Of a stretch of 64,000 nt of DNA, positions 12,201 through 22,764 are shown one piece after another; the first letter of the stretch is position 1, and every line of letters starts with the position of its first letter. Source of the stretch: Mytilus trossulus (Eukaryota; Mollusca; Bivalvia; Mytilida; Mytilidae); the NCBI RefSeq assembly GCF_036588685.1, contig NC_086374.1, positions 37,998,886 to 38,062,885 of the forward strand, written 5' to 3'. A model generated the notes under the pieces. It saw nothing but the letters and a program-made list of their open reading frames with translations. It did no database searches and was not told the origin of the DNA. Both the position numbers and the translations under genes were made by a program.

Positions 12201-15200
12201 ATTTCTGGCAAGAATTGTACACATGAGATTGCTAATAACACAATTTTCAATATACATGTACCAGGCATGCAAAGGGGACATGACTATTTAAAATATAATT
12301 GATAAGCACTGATTTTCTAACTCGTCCTGGACATTGCTGAAATAAACATAATCTTAAGTTAAATTAACATCTGGCAAGAACTGTACATGTGAGGTGGTTA
12401 ACTAGACTGTGGAGACGCACTGTATTTCTATATTCCCTACAACATGTACAACCTTTTGCGGGGGACAAAGAGACAACAGCCATATTTATACTAAAATAAA
12501 CAATAAACAAAAAACAATCTTCATGATGCTTTTCAGTTAATCCCCTGATATTCCATGGAACACAAATAAGCCATTTTTTTATTCTTTACCCAAATTAAAC
12601 TTTGAATGTTTTTACCTTGCTGATACAAGTGACTATTTGTAGTAAGATTTGTAGCTCCGTCTTGACTATCTCCATCCTGACTTAGGCTACTGTTTGATTC
12701 TTCTTCAATCTTAGGTTGCACTGGTGATGATAATTCATTTAAAATTTTCCTAAAAACCAACAAAAGAAAGACAAAATTAGCATCCTGAGACTATATTCAT
12801 TTTTTTTCTGACTGTCTTGTTTCTATCAAAAGATAATCTATGAAGTGTCAGTGAGGCAATTACACTACAAAATAGTTTTCAATAATAAAATTAAATACTC
12901 CTAAAAATTTGTTTTCTGCATTCCCATGATTCCCAACGTTTAACTTTCTACACTTTTAGCATGTTTAGTGGTCAGACTGAGAGTCAAACTAAAGACTTTA
13001 ATTTGGTGTTATTTTGTTTCTCAGCTAAGCACCTAACCTTCAGGAGTTAGAACAGGTCTGCATTTAATTAAGAGTAATATTAATGATTTTTTGGGTATGA
13101 CAGCTAGGGGGTTTGTTTTTCAGCAGAAATTACTGGTGATTTGTGATTTTAACCCTTTAACCCCCAATCCCGCCTGTAGGCGTGATGGCGACAACCATTC
13201 TTTGATGGTCCGAATGACCCTCGATACATTTTTTAAACCGCACCATCTGTACTGTCATGATAGCAGAGACTTCAACCAAGCAGTTCATGGTCCATAACCT
13301 GTTGTTAGAGGTCTGCTTATGAAAATATGGCACTTTTAAAGCCGTTTAAAAGTTAAAAATCGGAAAAACGTGAAAAGTAGTCAAAATCAGGTGGGGGTGG
13401 GCATCTTTTGATTGCCACTGCGTAACTGGTAGTCACTGCAGGTATAAACTATTATCGTAAATGCATGCATAGGTGGTATAGGAACACAAAGAGGCATGAT
13501 ATGGCCTATAGGATACTAGTCTGTAAAATCTAGGTCACCGTTTTGTCAAAAATCCGTAAAAACACACATTTAGGCAGACCTGACTTGACAATAATAGTTT
13601 GCCAGCAAGACACTTAAGTCCCATATACTCCCAGTCAACATGAATGGACTGCAGTAACTGTAGGGTAAGACGTAAATGACATAGAAACACAGTCTGGTCA
13701 ATGTTCACCTCTCAAGGTCGTTTTAAAATCGGAAAATAGACGGAAAATGACCATTTTTCAGTGGGGGTGGGTGCAAACCCACGAGAAAATCTAGTTTAAT
13801 AGATAAGTATCAGTTACAGCATCAAGAGTCTGCTCATTTGCATATAATTTGCATATGTTTGCAAATTTTCGAAAATGCCTGATTTTCCAAAAATCTCTTG
13901 GGGTCGAATGAGTTAATCAGTGTTTTGTGGTAATAAGCATTGCATATATACGTTTTATCAGTGTTAAGTGGTAATAAGTGTTGTGTATAAATTTTATAAC
14001 ATTTGGTTGAAGCAGACTAATGCAAGAGAAACAAACGAAAATTTCAGCAATTTTGGTAAAAGTGATGCCACCCAAATGCAACTTCCAACTTGATAGATCT
14101 ATGTTTCATGGTTATACAGTTTGTAAGCATTGTGTATTTTTGTATTTATGTTTGGGGCAAACAAAAACACAAAAAAGTTTTAAGGACTTACTCGACTGAC
14201 AGACAGGACAAATGGGAACAGACAAAAAAAGGGTTACACTTAATGCCCCTTCCACTACGACATGTGCATAAAAATAACGGACAAACCCCACTTTTATGGA
14301 CACAAAATGAATTTTGAGGTTGAACATGTATTCATGTACCAGTGTTCTCCCCAGGTTATTAAAGGACCGCAGGCCTGCGATGTATAATTTTTTCCCGTGG
14401 TGCTATCGTTCTTACCGCGATGTATAATTTTTCTCCGCGGTGCTAAAATTTTCAATGAAAAAATCGTAAATCGGTAAAGTTTTAAACGACTTGTCAAATC
14501 TTTTCCGTGCGGTATAAGATTTGAGGTGAAATTTGACCAGTTCAATCCAGTTCAAACCGGTTCTACTTCAGTTGTAAAGATTGTTTACACCACGTGATCG
14601 ATTTACCTTATGAAGTTAACCTTGTTGATTGGATTCAAACGAGCCGACCGTGCAAGGGCTGTATAGCCAGTCAAGGTCGTTAAAAACTTCCATTTGTTGA
14701 TTCAAACGATGTAATTAACACTTGTAACATGACCATCTCCATAGAAGGACAAGCTGTGCAAGACTTCAACTTCCCAGAATGTGTTAAGCTGTTTGGCAAG
14801 GCAAAGAACAGAAAGCTTACTACTGAGTAGTGAATTTTGTGACATTTGATGACTCTTAGTGCTTTGTAAAATGAAATGTCAATATTATATCTTGTGTTTA
14901 ATCATGTGTTATTTACTTAAAATTTAAATAACTTTTATGCAGTTATTCAAAAGTGACTTTTGTTTAATGACTACTAGTGCTTTCTTTCAAATGATGGTAA
15001 ATGTGAATAATATATAGTAGCTTTGTTTAGTGCTGGTATTTATAATATCATATCTTGTGTCTGCTAATGTTTATTTATTCTTAAAAGATATTAAAGTGCA
15101 CAAACTGTTTATTGATTTACTTCTTTTTTAACCAAAAGTTTTCTTACCCAAAGTCTACATAACACAGTACCACAGTAAACTCACTACATAACACAGTACC

Positions 15201-17495
15201 ACAGTAAACACACAACATAACACAGTACCACAGTAAACACAATAACTAACAAGAAATAAATACGCGACGCAACGCGACACAAAATATTGAAAAATTCAGT
15301 TCGTCACGCGTCACCCTGGTGCTATCCAAAATTCCTGGGGAGAACACTGCATGTACTAGTATAAGCAGGAAGCATAAAACCAGAGCTTCAGCCATTACAT
15401 CATGTACATGTAAGCTGTTTTATTTTCAATTAATCTATTAATCAATCAATACTTAGGTTCAATGTTCTTTCCTCAATTACTTTGTTGAAAATTTGAATAA
15501 AGTCAAACTAATTAATTAAAAAAAAAAAAAAAAAAAAAAACCCAAGTGGCTAGGGTTTGAAATATGCAGGGGCACACTTACTGATGGACCCTAAAATTCA
15601 GTGTTGGCTACAATAATTCCTGCTTTTCACGTCAAGATCTTTATACATTGACTACCAAAATTTAAGCTGTTGGCTACATGACAAAATGTTTACCTCAACC
15701 CCTGAGTTCAAGAGGAAATATTTGAAAAACATTTTACCAAGGAGTTGGACAATGACAGATCCCAAATAATGACAACAGCTCACATAGAATTACAATACAA
15801 CACAGAACTGAAAATACCTATATGATGGTCTCCTTGACAAAATTTCTCGTCTTTTCTTTCCTTCTGGGTCTTCTGTCAATTCATCATCTACTGGAGCTAC
15901 CTAATAAAATATTTCATAACATATTATATCAAATATATTTTATACTTGCATGTTTTCAAATCTTGATATTATTAATTAACCAACCCATTTCCTACAAATT
16001 TGTTGAGGATAGTGGTCTTCAAATGTTAAATTTAGAGGTACCTGATTTTGCAAAAAAACCCTATACAACTGCTATACTAAAGACACTGAAATCTTTTCTT
16101 TTACACAAGATTCAATAGTGAAAAATGTCAGGTTTAGTCTTATGATGCAAGTTCATGCAACTTCAATGTACATTTTTTTGTTCATTCATACATGTACAAT
16201 GGTTTGCCTACACTAATGTTGATTTTCGCTGTTCACATTCCCATGTGGTACAGAATTAACCTGTACATGTACATTTGTACACTATATTTTAAACTCAAAA
16301 ATGGCTTCTCTCAATTCGAATTTTATCAAAGTCTGCCAATAATTGTTGATACAGAGATATGTGAGGCTTTTTTGTTCAGAATTAATTTTCAATAGTTTAA
16401 AGTGCAAATGCTGAAATTTAAATTGTAACCCTCTATAACATGAAATCTATGCAAAAGTTTTAAAGTTAACAAACAAATACTGCTTGTTCAAGGCAAATAC
16501 ATGTAATATCCATGGCCTACATGTACATTTAATATATAAAGTACATGTACATTTATAAACCAGGTCGAACCCTAAACAGTTGGGGCAAGTATGGACACAA
16601 CATTCCAGCCTGATAAAGCCCTGAATTTGGATTGTGATCAAATTTTTGACATAATTTGGGTTTCTGACACAAAACAAATGCCAAGATCTTACAATTTGTA
16701 CAAATCTATCATGTCTATCATTTGTCTATAGTGCAATATTATACAATTACAAATTTCTTCGAACTTTCCAACATCTGGAAATTGAGAAATTTGGAGAGAA
16801 ACAAGAAATGAAAACTACTACCACCCCCCTTTTTTTGCAATTAGTCCAAAACCTGACATTTCTTTAAACATAATTAACAAGCAGTGTAAGGGAGGTAAAT
16901 CAGAACATGCCCAACATGGTATATTAAATAATTTGAATTACCACCCTTACACTGCTTTTAAATTGTCCATTGACCAGAAAAACGTAGTTTCTCCCCTTTT
17001 TTGCCCCTAATTTCAAAACATTTTGAGCCATACCCCCCACAAAGTCAATACTAACTAGCCCTTCGTGTTTTGGAAACTTGTGGTATAACGACGACATGAT
17101 AGCATTATACATTGTACCACACAATTTTTTTTTGCGGTCGTATAAAAAACTGGTATAGCCAGTCAGGCTCATTAAAAACTTCCATCATCACAAAGAAGGA
17201 CAGCAACAATCATGACATTAGTGCTGTTTATTAACTTATTTTTTTTATTCCTACATTGTTTTTATACCATATGTACATCCATTTTTAAAATAACTTTCCC
17301 TTTCTAACCTGTTTGATTAAAACTTACCCTTACGACCTGTATAGTCTGTACATTAGGTCCAGCTGTTTGAATGACTGAGGGTTGATTTGGGTGTATAACA
17401 GACTGTACTTGGATAGGTGTATTCATGGACATCTGTACAACAGATAAACCTTGGGATGTATCCAGGTCTCCATGAGATGGATGTACCTCTGTCAT
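9079..17495 (-). CDS. CREB1: CREB1/CREM/ATF1-type bZIP transcription factor, complete CDS, six coding exons
   Basis: Joined exons 17495-17328, 15900-15818, 12749-12616, 11696-11526, 10188-10047 and 9223-9079 give 280 aa. All introns are GT-AG and phases match throughout. Residues 1-56 are a Gln/Val-rich N-terminus. Residues about 71-95 form the kinase-inducible domain with KRREILSRRPSYR and ILNELSS; Ser82 is the PKA/CaMK target, which when phosphorylated recruits CBP/p300. Residues about 130-215 form the Gln/Thr/Ser activation region with a YAQGPDGQ motif. Residues about 219-280 are the bZIP: RKRELRLLKNREAARECR basic region, then a zipper with four Leu at seven-residue spacing. The family binds TGACGTCA CRE sites in the nucleus as dimers and drives cAMP/Ca2+-induced transcription, including memory genes in molluscs. 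At 280 aa it is shorter than vertebrate CREB1 (341 aa). CREM or ATF1 naming is possible, but invertebrates usually have one such gene. Confidence 0.95.
9850..10037 (+). repeat. Dispersed repeat family A, copy 1
   Basis: Runs from TTTTCCCATTTGAATGG through GAGCCAAGGCTCTG and TTGGATGGAGAGTT to CATCTTCCTATATCT. Related copies or fragments lie at 18915-19100 (-), 21330-21390, 21845-22000 (-), 23875-24062, 26933-26976, 28388-28590, 35738-35905 and 59222-59410. This copy ends about 10 bp from the donor of CREB exon 6. Confidence 0.8.
10047..10188 (-). CDS. CREB1: CREB exon 6: end of activation region and start of basic region
   Basis: 142 nt. It encodes GTVQAYQIASGG, GVVMATTGSPL, then a Ser run and EEASRKRELRLLKNR, the first half of the DNA-binding basic region. 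It ends AG|GTAGTT in phase 2. The Arg codon at the junction is completed by exon 7, as in vertebrate CREB genes. Confidence 0.92.
10737..11447. mobile_element. hAT-type MITE, 711 bp, with CCGGTTAACCGG subterminal motifs
   Basis: The termini TAGTGTTGTCAA (10737-10748) and TTGACAACACTA (11436-11447) are perfect inverted repeats, flanked by a perfect 8-bp target duplication ATATAAAT (10729-10736 and 11448-11455). Clusters of AACCGGTTAACCG lie just inside both ends, as expected for transposase-binding subterminal repeats. The 8-bp duplication fits the hAT superfamily. No transposase is encoded. It sits in the intron between CREB exons 5 and 6. Confidence 0.9.
11526..11696 (-). CDS. CREB1: CREB exon 5: activation region (Q2-like)
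   Basis: 171 nt, phase 1 in and out. It encodes GGIQITSNPDG, GLQTFTMSNAS, a Thr/Ser run, then GATIVQYAQGPDGQFYIPG. This lines up with vertebrate GLQTLTMTNA and TILQYAQTTDGQ. Being symmetric in phase, it could be skipped without disturbing the bZIP frame. In this family skipping activation exons yields repressor isoforms; whether that happens here is not visible. Confidence 0.9.
12616..12749 (-). CDS. CREB1: CREB exon 4: second half of kinase-inducible domain
   Basis: 134 nt, acceptor TTTTTAG. It encodes KILNELSSPVQPKIEEES then a Ser/Asp/Gln/Thr-rich segment ending HLYQQ. ILNELSS is the hydrophobic helix that contacts the KIX domain of CBP; vertebrates have ILNDLSS. The donor is GTAAAA, phase 1. 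Confidence 0.9.
13153..13912. mobile_element. Probable piggyBac-like MITE, 760 bp
   Basis: TTAA at 13149-13152 is followed by CCCTTTAACCCCCAATC; the right end CTTGGGGTCGAATGAG is followed by TTAA (13913-13916). The ends are imperfect inverted repeats and TTAA is the piggyBac target duplication. The interior holds two related GTGGGGGTGGG(C/T) segments near 13390 and 13763 and no transposase. It lies in the intron between CREB exons 3 and 4. Confidence 0.6.
14729..14830 (+). pseudogene. Remnant of hAT transposase C-terminus
   Basis: A 33-codon frame ending at TAG reads ISIEGQAVQDFNF followed by a Lys/Arg-rich end. The pattern (I/L)SIEGP-x(3)-FDF near the C-terminus is typical of hAT transposases of the ZNF862/KIAA1586-like group, by recollection of that family. 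It lies inside the 14340-15349 element, so that element is probably an internally deleted hAT. Confidence 0.6.
15165..15245. repeat. Three-copy minisatellite, about 29 bp
   Basis: ACACAGTACCACAGTAAAC is repeated three times with CATAAC spacers, inside the hAT-like element. Confidence 0.85.
15518..15540. repeat. Poly(A) tract, 23 A
   Basis: A homopolymer following AATAAAGTC and ATTAATT, which could be the 3' tail of a plus-strand retroposed sequence of unknown identity. Confidence 0.8.
15818..15900 (-). CDS. CREB1: CREB exon 3: P-box with PKA site
   Basis: 83 nt, phase 0 in and phase 2 out. It encodes 27 aa: an acidic lead (DDELTEDPEG) then KKRREILSRRPSY. RRPSY is the canonical PKA consensus, equivalent to Ser133 of vertebrate CREB1. 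The split of the kinase-inducible domain after this Tyr, with the next exon opening on Arg-Lys-Ile-Leu, leaves the CBP-binding helix dependent on both exons. Skipping this exon would remove the phosphosite and, at 83 nt, shift the frame. Confidence 0.93.
16555..16680 (-). repeat. Dispersed repeat family C, copy 2
   Basis: Carries CGAACCCTAAACAGTTGGGG, GTATGGACACAACATTCCAG and TTTCTGACAC, i.e. the reverse orientation of the copy at 1590-1760. A partner fragment (GCGGTCGTATAAAAAACTGG) occurs separately at about 17135. Confidence 0.65.
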
Positions 17496-17507
17496 CTCTT
17501 ACTGACT
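17328..17507 (-). CDS. CREB1: CREB exon 2: start codon and N-terminal Gln/Val-rich region
   Basis: The acceptor TTTTCAG precedes 17507, twelve untranslated bases follow, and the ATG is at 17495-17493. The exon encodes 56 aa including QSVIHPNQPSVIQ and NVQTIQVVR, which match the vertebrate VIQAAQPSVIQ and VQTVQ stretch. It ends at a consensus GTAAGT donor in phase 0. An alternative donor-like GTCGTAAG lies six bases upstream but breaks the phase. Confidence 0.92.
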
Positions 17508-18407
17508 CTGAAAAATATAATAATAAAACTAGGATAAATCAGAGTGCCACAAGAGAAATATTATCACATACTTCAAATAGTAAAAGACCATCTTTTTCAG
17601 TTTCAAATGAAGTGTTTGTATTTGTAACAGTCACATTAACACATACATTTTTGACCTGCTACCAACACATAACATACATTACACAAACAAAAGTACATGT
17701 ACATGTATAAACATGTATTTTAATGAAAAGAATCTAGTATTTGACAAAATATAAAATCATTTTTAATGTATACTGGTATGTGGTGGTAATTACATTGTAT
17801 GCTCCCAACTATAAAACTGTCATCTGTTGTAGTTGCACACAACTTTAATGAATGACACGTCACCTAGTATGGGATCAAAAACAATTTGTGCCGAAACCAG
17901 TGAAGATTGCAATGATGGACCTGGAAAAAATCACCAGACTGACTTTTAGAGTGCTGTTTTTATACTGCAATAGCTTGACATACATGTATGCAAATATATG
18001 AGCTATCATTAATAATAACAATTAACCAGATAAGGATTTACAGCTGATGAAATTGGAATAAGAAAACAGTTTTCCAATTCCATTGTTAAATATAATTACC
18101 AATGCATATAATGTATCTGTTTAAGAGTAATAATTAAACTAAAATATCTTGTTTTGTTCTTTTCAACTTTTTCATAAATATATTTATCCTCCAAGAAATG
18201 TCAAATTAATGTACACACAAGATTAGTAAACAATATTGTTTTCTGTATAATTTCTATGGAAAAGAAGCACAGTATTGTTGTATGATACAATTTCAGTAAA
18301 AATCTGTGTACATCATTCAATTTAACTCGTCAAGGGCCTTACTCAAATAAAATTTCTTAGAAATCCTTCAAGAAATGTACCAGAGGCAGATTTGGGGGGG
18401 CCCTCTT

Positions 18408-18436
18408 CCCCCCCCCCCCCCCCCCCCCCCCCCCCC
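18408..18436. repeat. Poly(C) tract, 29 C
   Basis: A cytosine homopolymer preceded by GGGGGGGCCC, inside a dispersed repeat (CAGAGGCAGATTTGG). Its length is probably unreliable in the assembly. Other copies of this general repeat type appear near 34490 and 63780-63900. Confidence 0.85.
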
Positions 18437-18914
18437 TTTTCCCTTTGTGGGAAAATTTTGGTTGGTTATTCAGGGAATCACTGAGATATGACAGGAGCGA
18501 TCCTCCTCTTTGGCAGTCAATGGGCCAAAATAGACTATGTAATATTTATATTTATATTTAATTGCAAAAGTGTTTACCAGTATACAGTAAAAAATATATG
18601 AATTAATTGAGAAGCAGGACAAATCACCCTAAACTGGTTTACCAACTCGACCCACTTATAAATGAAAATTTATTAAATTATTTTTTATTGACATTGATGT
18701 GGCATGACTAAATTTGTCAGGACTTTTCTATTTTACATTTAAGTGGGACGAGTTGTTTAGACTTAATTCATCAGGATTTCTCTATTTTTCACATTTGGGG
18801 ATACAAAATGTAGTTGGCACTATTCACGTCTCAGAGATACTCTCTTCTTTCAGCTTTATTTCAACAAAGAGAAAAGAACTACGAAACAGATATAAAAGGA
18901 TGTACATGTTGTAA

Positions 18915-19100
18915 GACTGCCAATGAGACATCTCTCCATAAATTTGTAAAAGAAAAACCATTATAGGCATGATACATGTAGGTTAAAGTAGTCTTCAACA
19001 CTGTCAGAGCCTTGGCTCACAACGAACAGGAAGCTATAAACTGATAAAGGGCACCAAAATGACTACAGTAGTGTAAAAACATTCAAACAAGTATAGCATA
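18915..19100 (-). repeat. Dispersed repeat family A, copy 2
   Basis: Reverse-orientation copy: GCCAATGAGACATCTCTCC, AGAGCCTTGGCTCACAACG and GTGTAAAAACATTCAAAC. It lies in the first intron of the CREB gene. Confidence 0.75.
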
Positions 19101-19803
19101 CTTATCGTAAAATTCTATAATCAGTTTCATATCACAAAAGAAAATGATGCCACAAAAAGAAAAGATTATTTCAAGTCGAATGGCTCACTGTCACTGATTT
19201 TCCAATTGTCAATAAGGCCTTTACAAATTACAGACAGTAGTGTTTTATGGCTGGTGACAGTGGTGCGGCCCACAGTGGTGTACATGTTTGATGTCAGATT
19301 GGACAATTTTTGCAGGACAACAAATTATGATTTTATTTTAAGTTAAATTTGAAAAATATTATAAGTTACCCAATAATAATCATATAATGTATACGCAATA
19401 TAAACATGATATAAACAATAAACTATACTGTTAACTCTTTATTTTGAACTGAAATATAACTGGGTAATGCATTTTAGATTTGAAGTCGTACAGTCAAATA
19501 TGCTGAGTTGCTTCTCTGACATTTTGTTTAGTGAAACTGACCCATATTCTCTCTGCATTCTCCTGTTCTATTTTTACTTGTTGAAAAGTCCGATTTCCAG
19601 AGTGGGACAAGGTACATCAACAATCTGCTTCTTCCGGTTAATCTTCTGAGTCAGCTGTTGTTGCTCTCACAAAGTTCTTTTTGTGATATAAATCACATTC
19701 AAAAAATTTGATTTGATCGTTTTGAAAATAATGATCCCCTCCGAAGATAAGCGTATTCTCTGTTATCAACTTGTTTGTTTTGTTTCGTCAGTGGAGTACT
19801 TAC

Positions 19804-19960
19804 TTGTTACGTACTTTTCGTCACCAATTTTGCAGTAATCGGAGTGGATAAATTTGCAGAATACGTAGTCGCCACGTCAAAATCTGGCTGCAGCGTCACA
19901 ATCAGGAACAACAAAACTGCTGAATAATATATTCATCCGCGTGGATTTCCTATTGCACGA
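19804..19960 (-). other. CREB1: Probable non-coding first exon of CREB (5' UTR)
   Basis: A strong donor AA|GTAAGTACT reads on the minus strand with its GT at 19803-19802. The stretch upstream to about 19960 is less AT-rich than its surroundings and is preceded by a CCAAT box and a CRE. The coding ATG in exon 2 lies 12 nt after an acceptor, so a separate upstream 5' UTR exon is required. The transcription start near 19960 is a guess. Confidence 0.5.
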
Positions 19961-19986
19961 TACCTGATTGGTCAACTTATCTCACA

Positions 19987-19994
19987 TGACGTCA
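19987..19994 (-). promoter_or_regulatory. Perfect palindromic CRE in the CREB promoter
   Basis: TGACGTCA, the optimal full cAMP response element, lies about 190 bp upstream of the inferred first-exon donor. An inverted CCAAT (ATTGG on plus, 19967-19971) sits 16 bp further toward the gene. Position and orientation fit a CRE-driven promoter and therefore CREB autoregulation, which is known for CREB genes of other animals. Confidence 0.65.
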
Positions 19995-19999
19995 TACTG

Positions 20000-21520
20000 T
20001 CCAAATATAGACCGTACTACTTTTTTTGTATCTTGCGGGGATAAAAATTGATTGAATTCAAACTGAATTTGACAAATTACTTTTTAAAGAATTATTTTTC
20101 TTTTAAATTTAATTATTTACAATATGTTAGTTTATACGTAAATTTCAATTTCAACGTTTCATGTGATTTTATTATAGCGGCGTAGTTAGCTGGTTTAGTA
20201 TTAAGTAATTCGCCAGGAAAGATTCAAAGTACTGTCACTCGAAATACACGGGTGTCTTACGGGGAGACCTATATTATGATCTATTATGTGATTTAATATG
20301 TATTCTGTCATTTATTGGATTTTCATTTTTTGTTAAATTCTTTATGATCCCCAAGGGAAGGAGGAGGCAAAATTTGTTAATGAAATTTATCTGATCTTAT
20401 ATTAAACTGTGACTACTATATTTAGAACACTATAGATCACTATATAGTGTTATAGTAGTCTCAGCTTATAATTACTCTTATTACTAGATATCATAATTAA
20501 TTTGGGCCGCAATTTTTTTTCCTCACCGAAGATTTAAATTCAAATCATTAAATCCAAATATTGGATTGTAAACAATTAAGACAAACATGAAATCATTACA
20601 TGCATACAATAGTAAAATCAAGTTAAACAACATATTCTATAAGACTATATTAAGATATTTTGGAGGATATGATACATTGGCTGCTGAAAACGAAATGTTA
20701 TTTCATGATTTTTTTCATATCTCGTAGATAGTGCCCCTTTAACATTTTTTTAATTTCTATTATGGTTATTCTTAAATTTTATTTGTTTATTGGATATTAT
20801 TGAACTATTGTTTTGTGTGAATCAATTTCGTTAGCCTAATAATTTTTTTTATTGTATTGAATTGGTTGTTTCCTGTTTTTGAAAGTAATTAGCACGAAAT
20901 TTAAAAGCCACTAAATAACACAAGACAAATATTGTTACTAATGGTACAACGATTAACTTCTAAACGCAATTAAAACATTTTAAAAGCAATATTCGATGTT
21001 AATTATTCGATTGATTTTAAGTACTATATCTCGTAAGTTTATCAAATTATGTTTACACAATTCTAATAGGCCTTGTTGAGAATAAATATAAATGACCGTA
21101 CTTTGAATGATTTATATTTCATTTTATTAATATGGAGATAATAATTAGAGTTATCGTTCTTTGAACGTATGTATTGTGACTTATTGTGTATTATATATAA
21201 TATATGTTACAGGGTGTTTATTTCTCGAGGTTTATTTGATTACTTATAATAAACCAGTAGAACCCAACTCAGAGTTTATTACGCCCAACTTAATGAGTCT
21301 ACATATATGGTTATTTTTATTTTTTATAAATTGTGACTTGGATGGAGTGTCCGAGAGTTGTCTCATTGGCACTCATTGTAAACAATGTTTTATTATGAAA
21401 AATACAAGACTTAGTATAAATTATAAAATAAATACATTCACAATAAGGATCCAGAAACAAGCAATAATTGCTTATATTAATCTGTCTCATTGGTAAATTA
21501 AATACATTATACACAAATAA
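20000..21520. other. Gene-free region upstream of CREB
   Basis: AT-rich DNA between the CREB promoter and the next transposon. Apart from a short family A fragment (about 21330-21390, TTGGATGGAGTGTCCGAGAG) and a 26-bp hairpin-like stretch near 20430-20460 (ACACTATA repeated in both senses), I see nothing. Confidence 0.5.
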
Positions 21521-21529
21521 ATCAAAACT

Positions 21530-22749
21530 ACGGAAGCGTATTAGCGCCACACATTTTTTTTTCTTCCTATGTTTGCGTTATAACGCAAACCTTTGCGTAA
21601 CAACGCAAACCTTTGCGTTATAACGCAAACCTTTGCGTTGTAACGCAAACCTTTGCGTTTTAACGCAAACCTTTGCGTTATAACGCAAACATTTGTTTTA
21701 TCTTATTTCTTATTTAAGATTCAAAGGAAACAGTAGTTATTAATGGAGGTGGCTGTATATATTAAAATTTATCACCTTTGTAGTCATTGCAAAGTAAAAT
21801 GCTTGAATAATTAGATCATATCAATGACTAATAATGAGCAAAATAATATAAGAAGGTGTGGTATGAGTGCCAATTAGAAAACTCCCCATCTAAGTCACTA
21901 TTCGTAAAAGTAAACCATCATAGGCCGAATTACGGTCTTCAACACGGAGCATTGGCTCACACAAAACAACAAACTATAAAGGTCCCCAAAAACGATATCC
22001 ATGTTACTACTAGACTAGTATATATTTACAAAGAAAATTGAGTAAATTGAGGTTTATTATACCTAAGAAAAAAATCAACCCTGCTAATATAGCTATAACC
22101 GAATATAAATATACTTCCAAAGTAAGCTCTCGTTTGAGAAATGTGTAAAGTAGGTTAGATTCCAATAAGCTACCCTTTGGCAATAAATGTATAGAATGAA
22201 GATGTTTTATTAATAAAATATGTTCTCTCTATTCACATTGCTACCCAAGCATCTTAAAAATACTACATTATATTGAAATGAAAATTCAATGACTTTCTAT
22301 CAAAGAATCTTGATCATATTCTGAGATTTAAAAAAAATATTTCCTTATTAATAATTCATTTTAAAGCAGAAAGATCATTTTGTCTATTTGACTTGGAGGT
22401 TTCACAATTGTATTACATTATTTTTGATCTTTCAATTTAAATATGACTATATACTAAACTATATCTATTTTCTTGTTAAATTTTATACTTTTCTGATGCA
22501 CAAATCAGTCTTATTTTATGAATATTTGCACTTCAAGTATTCCATTATTCCTATGCATATTTATTAAAATGAATTGGCCTTGTATTTATCTACTAGTAAA
22601 TCACATCCGAAATGAATGACTGACGGACATATATACAAAACTTAATGAATAATTGAAATCAAAAGGTTTGCGTTATAACGCAAAGTTTTGCGTTATAACG
22701 CAAACATAGGAAGAAGAAAAAAAAATGTGTGACGCTAATACGCTTCCGT
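21530..22749. mobile_element. Non-autonomous DNA transposon with long inverted termini, 1220 bp
   Basis: The left end ACGGAAGCGTATTAGCG (from 21530) and right end CGCTAATACGCTTCCGT (to 22749) are inverted repeats. They continue inward through a (T/A)-rich stretch, ATAGGAAGAA and the palindrome GCGTTATAACGC, giving about 55 bp of terminus. Flanks TCAAAACT (21522-21529) and ACAAAACT (22750-22757) are a near-perfect 8-bp duplication. The long termini suggest a Mutator-like MITE, but the superfamily is not proven. It contains one family A copy (21845-22000, -). Confidence 0.75.
21572..21692. repeat. Array of self-complementary 20-bp units
   Basis: About six copies of TTTGCGTTATAACGCAAACC in tandem, with variants TAACAACG, TTGTAACG and TTTTAACG at the dyad. 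Each unit is itself an inverted repeat, so the array can fold into a row of hairpins. Two further units lie at 22665-22706 at the opposite terminus of the element. Confidence 0.92.
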
Positions 22750-22764
22750 ACAAAACTACATGCT

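Larger units (their letters stand above)
14340..15349. mobile_element. hAT-like deletion derivative, 1010 bp, with transposase-tail remnant
   Basis: The termini CAGTGTTCTCCCCAGG (14340-14355) and CCTGGGGAGAACACTG (15334-15349) are perfect 16-bp inverted repeats, flanked by CATGTAC on both sides (14333-14339, 15350-15356). The interior keeps a short hAT-type frame (14729-14830), three copies of a repeat of about 29 bp (15165-15240) and GCGACGCAACGCG near the right end. It sits in the same CREB intron as the piggyBac-like element. Confidence 0.88.

Noticed and set aside
18408-18436. Functional significance of the 29-base poly(C) run
   Set aside because: It sits in a dispersed repeat next to G-rich and C-rich bases; expansion or sequencing slippage is the simpler explanation.
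21572-21692. CRISPR-like regular repeats
   Set aside because: Units are contiguous with no unique spacers, sit at a transposon terminus, and the genome is eukaryotic.
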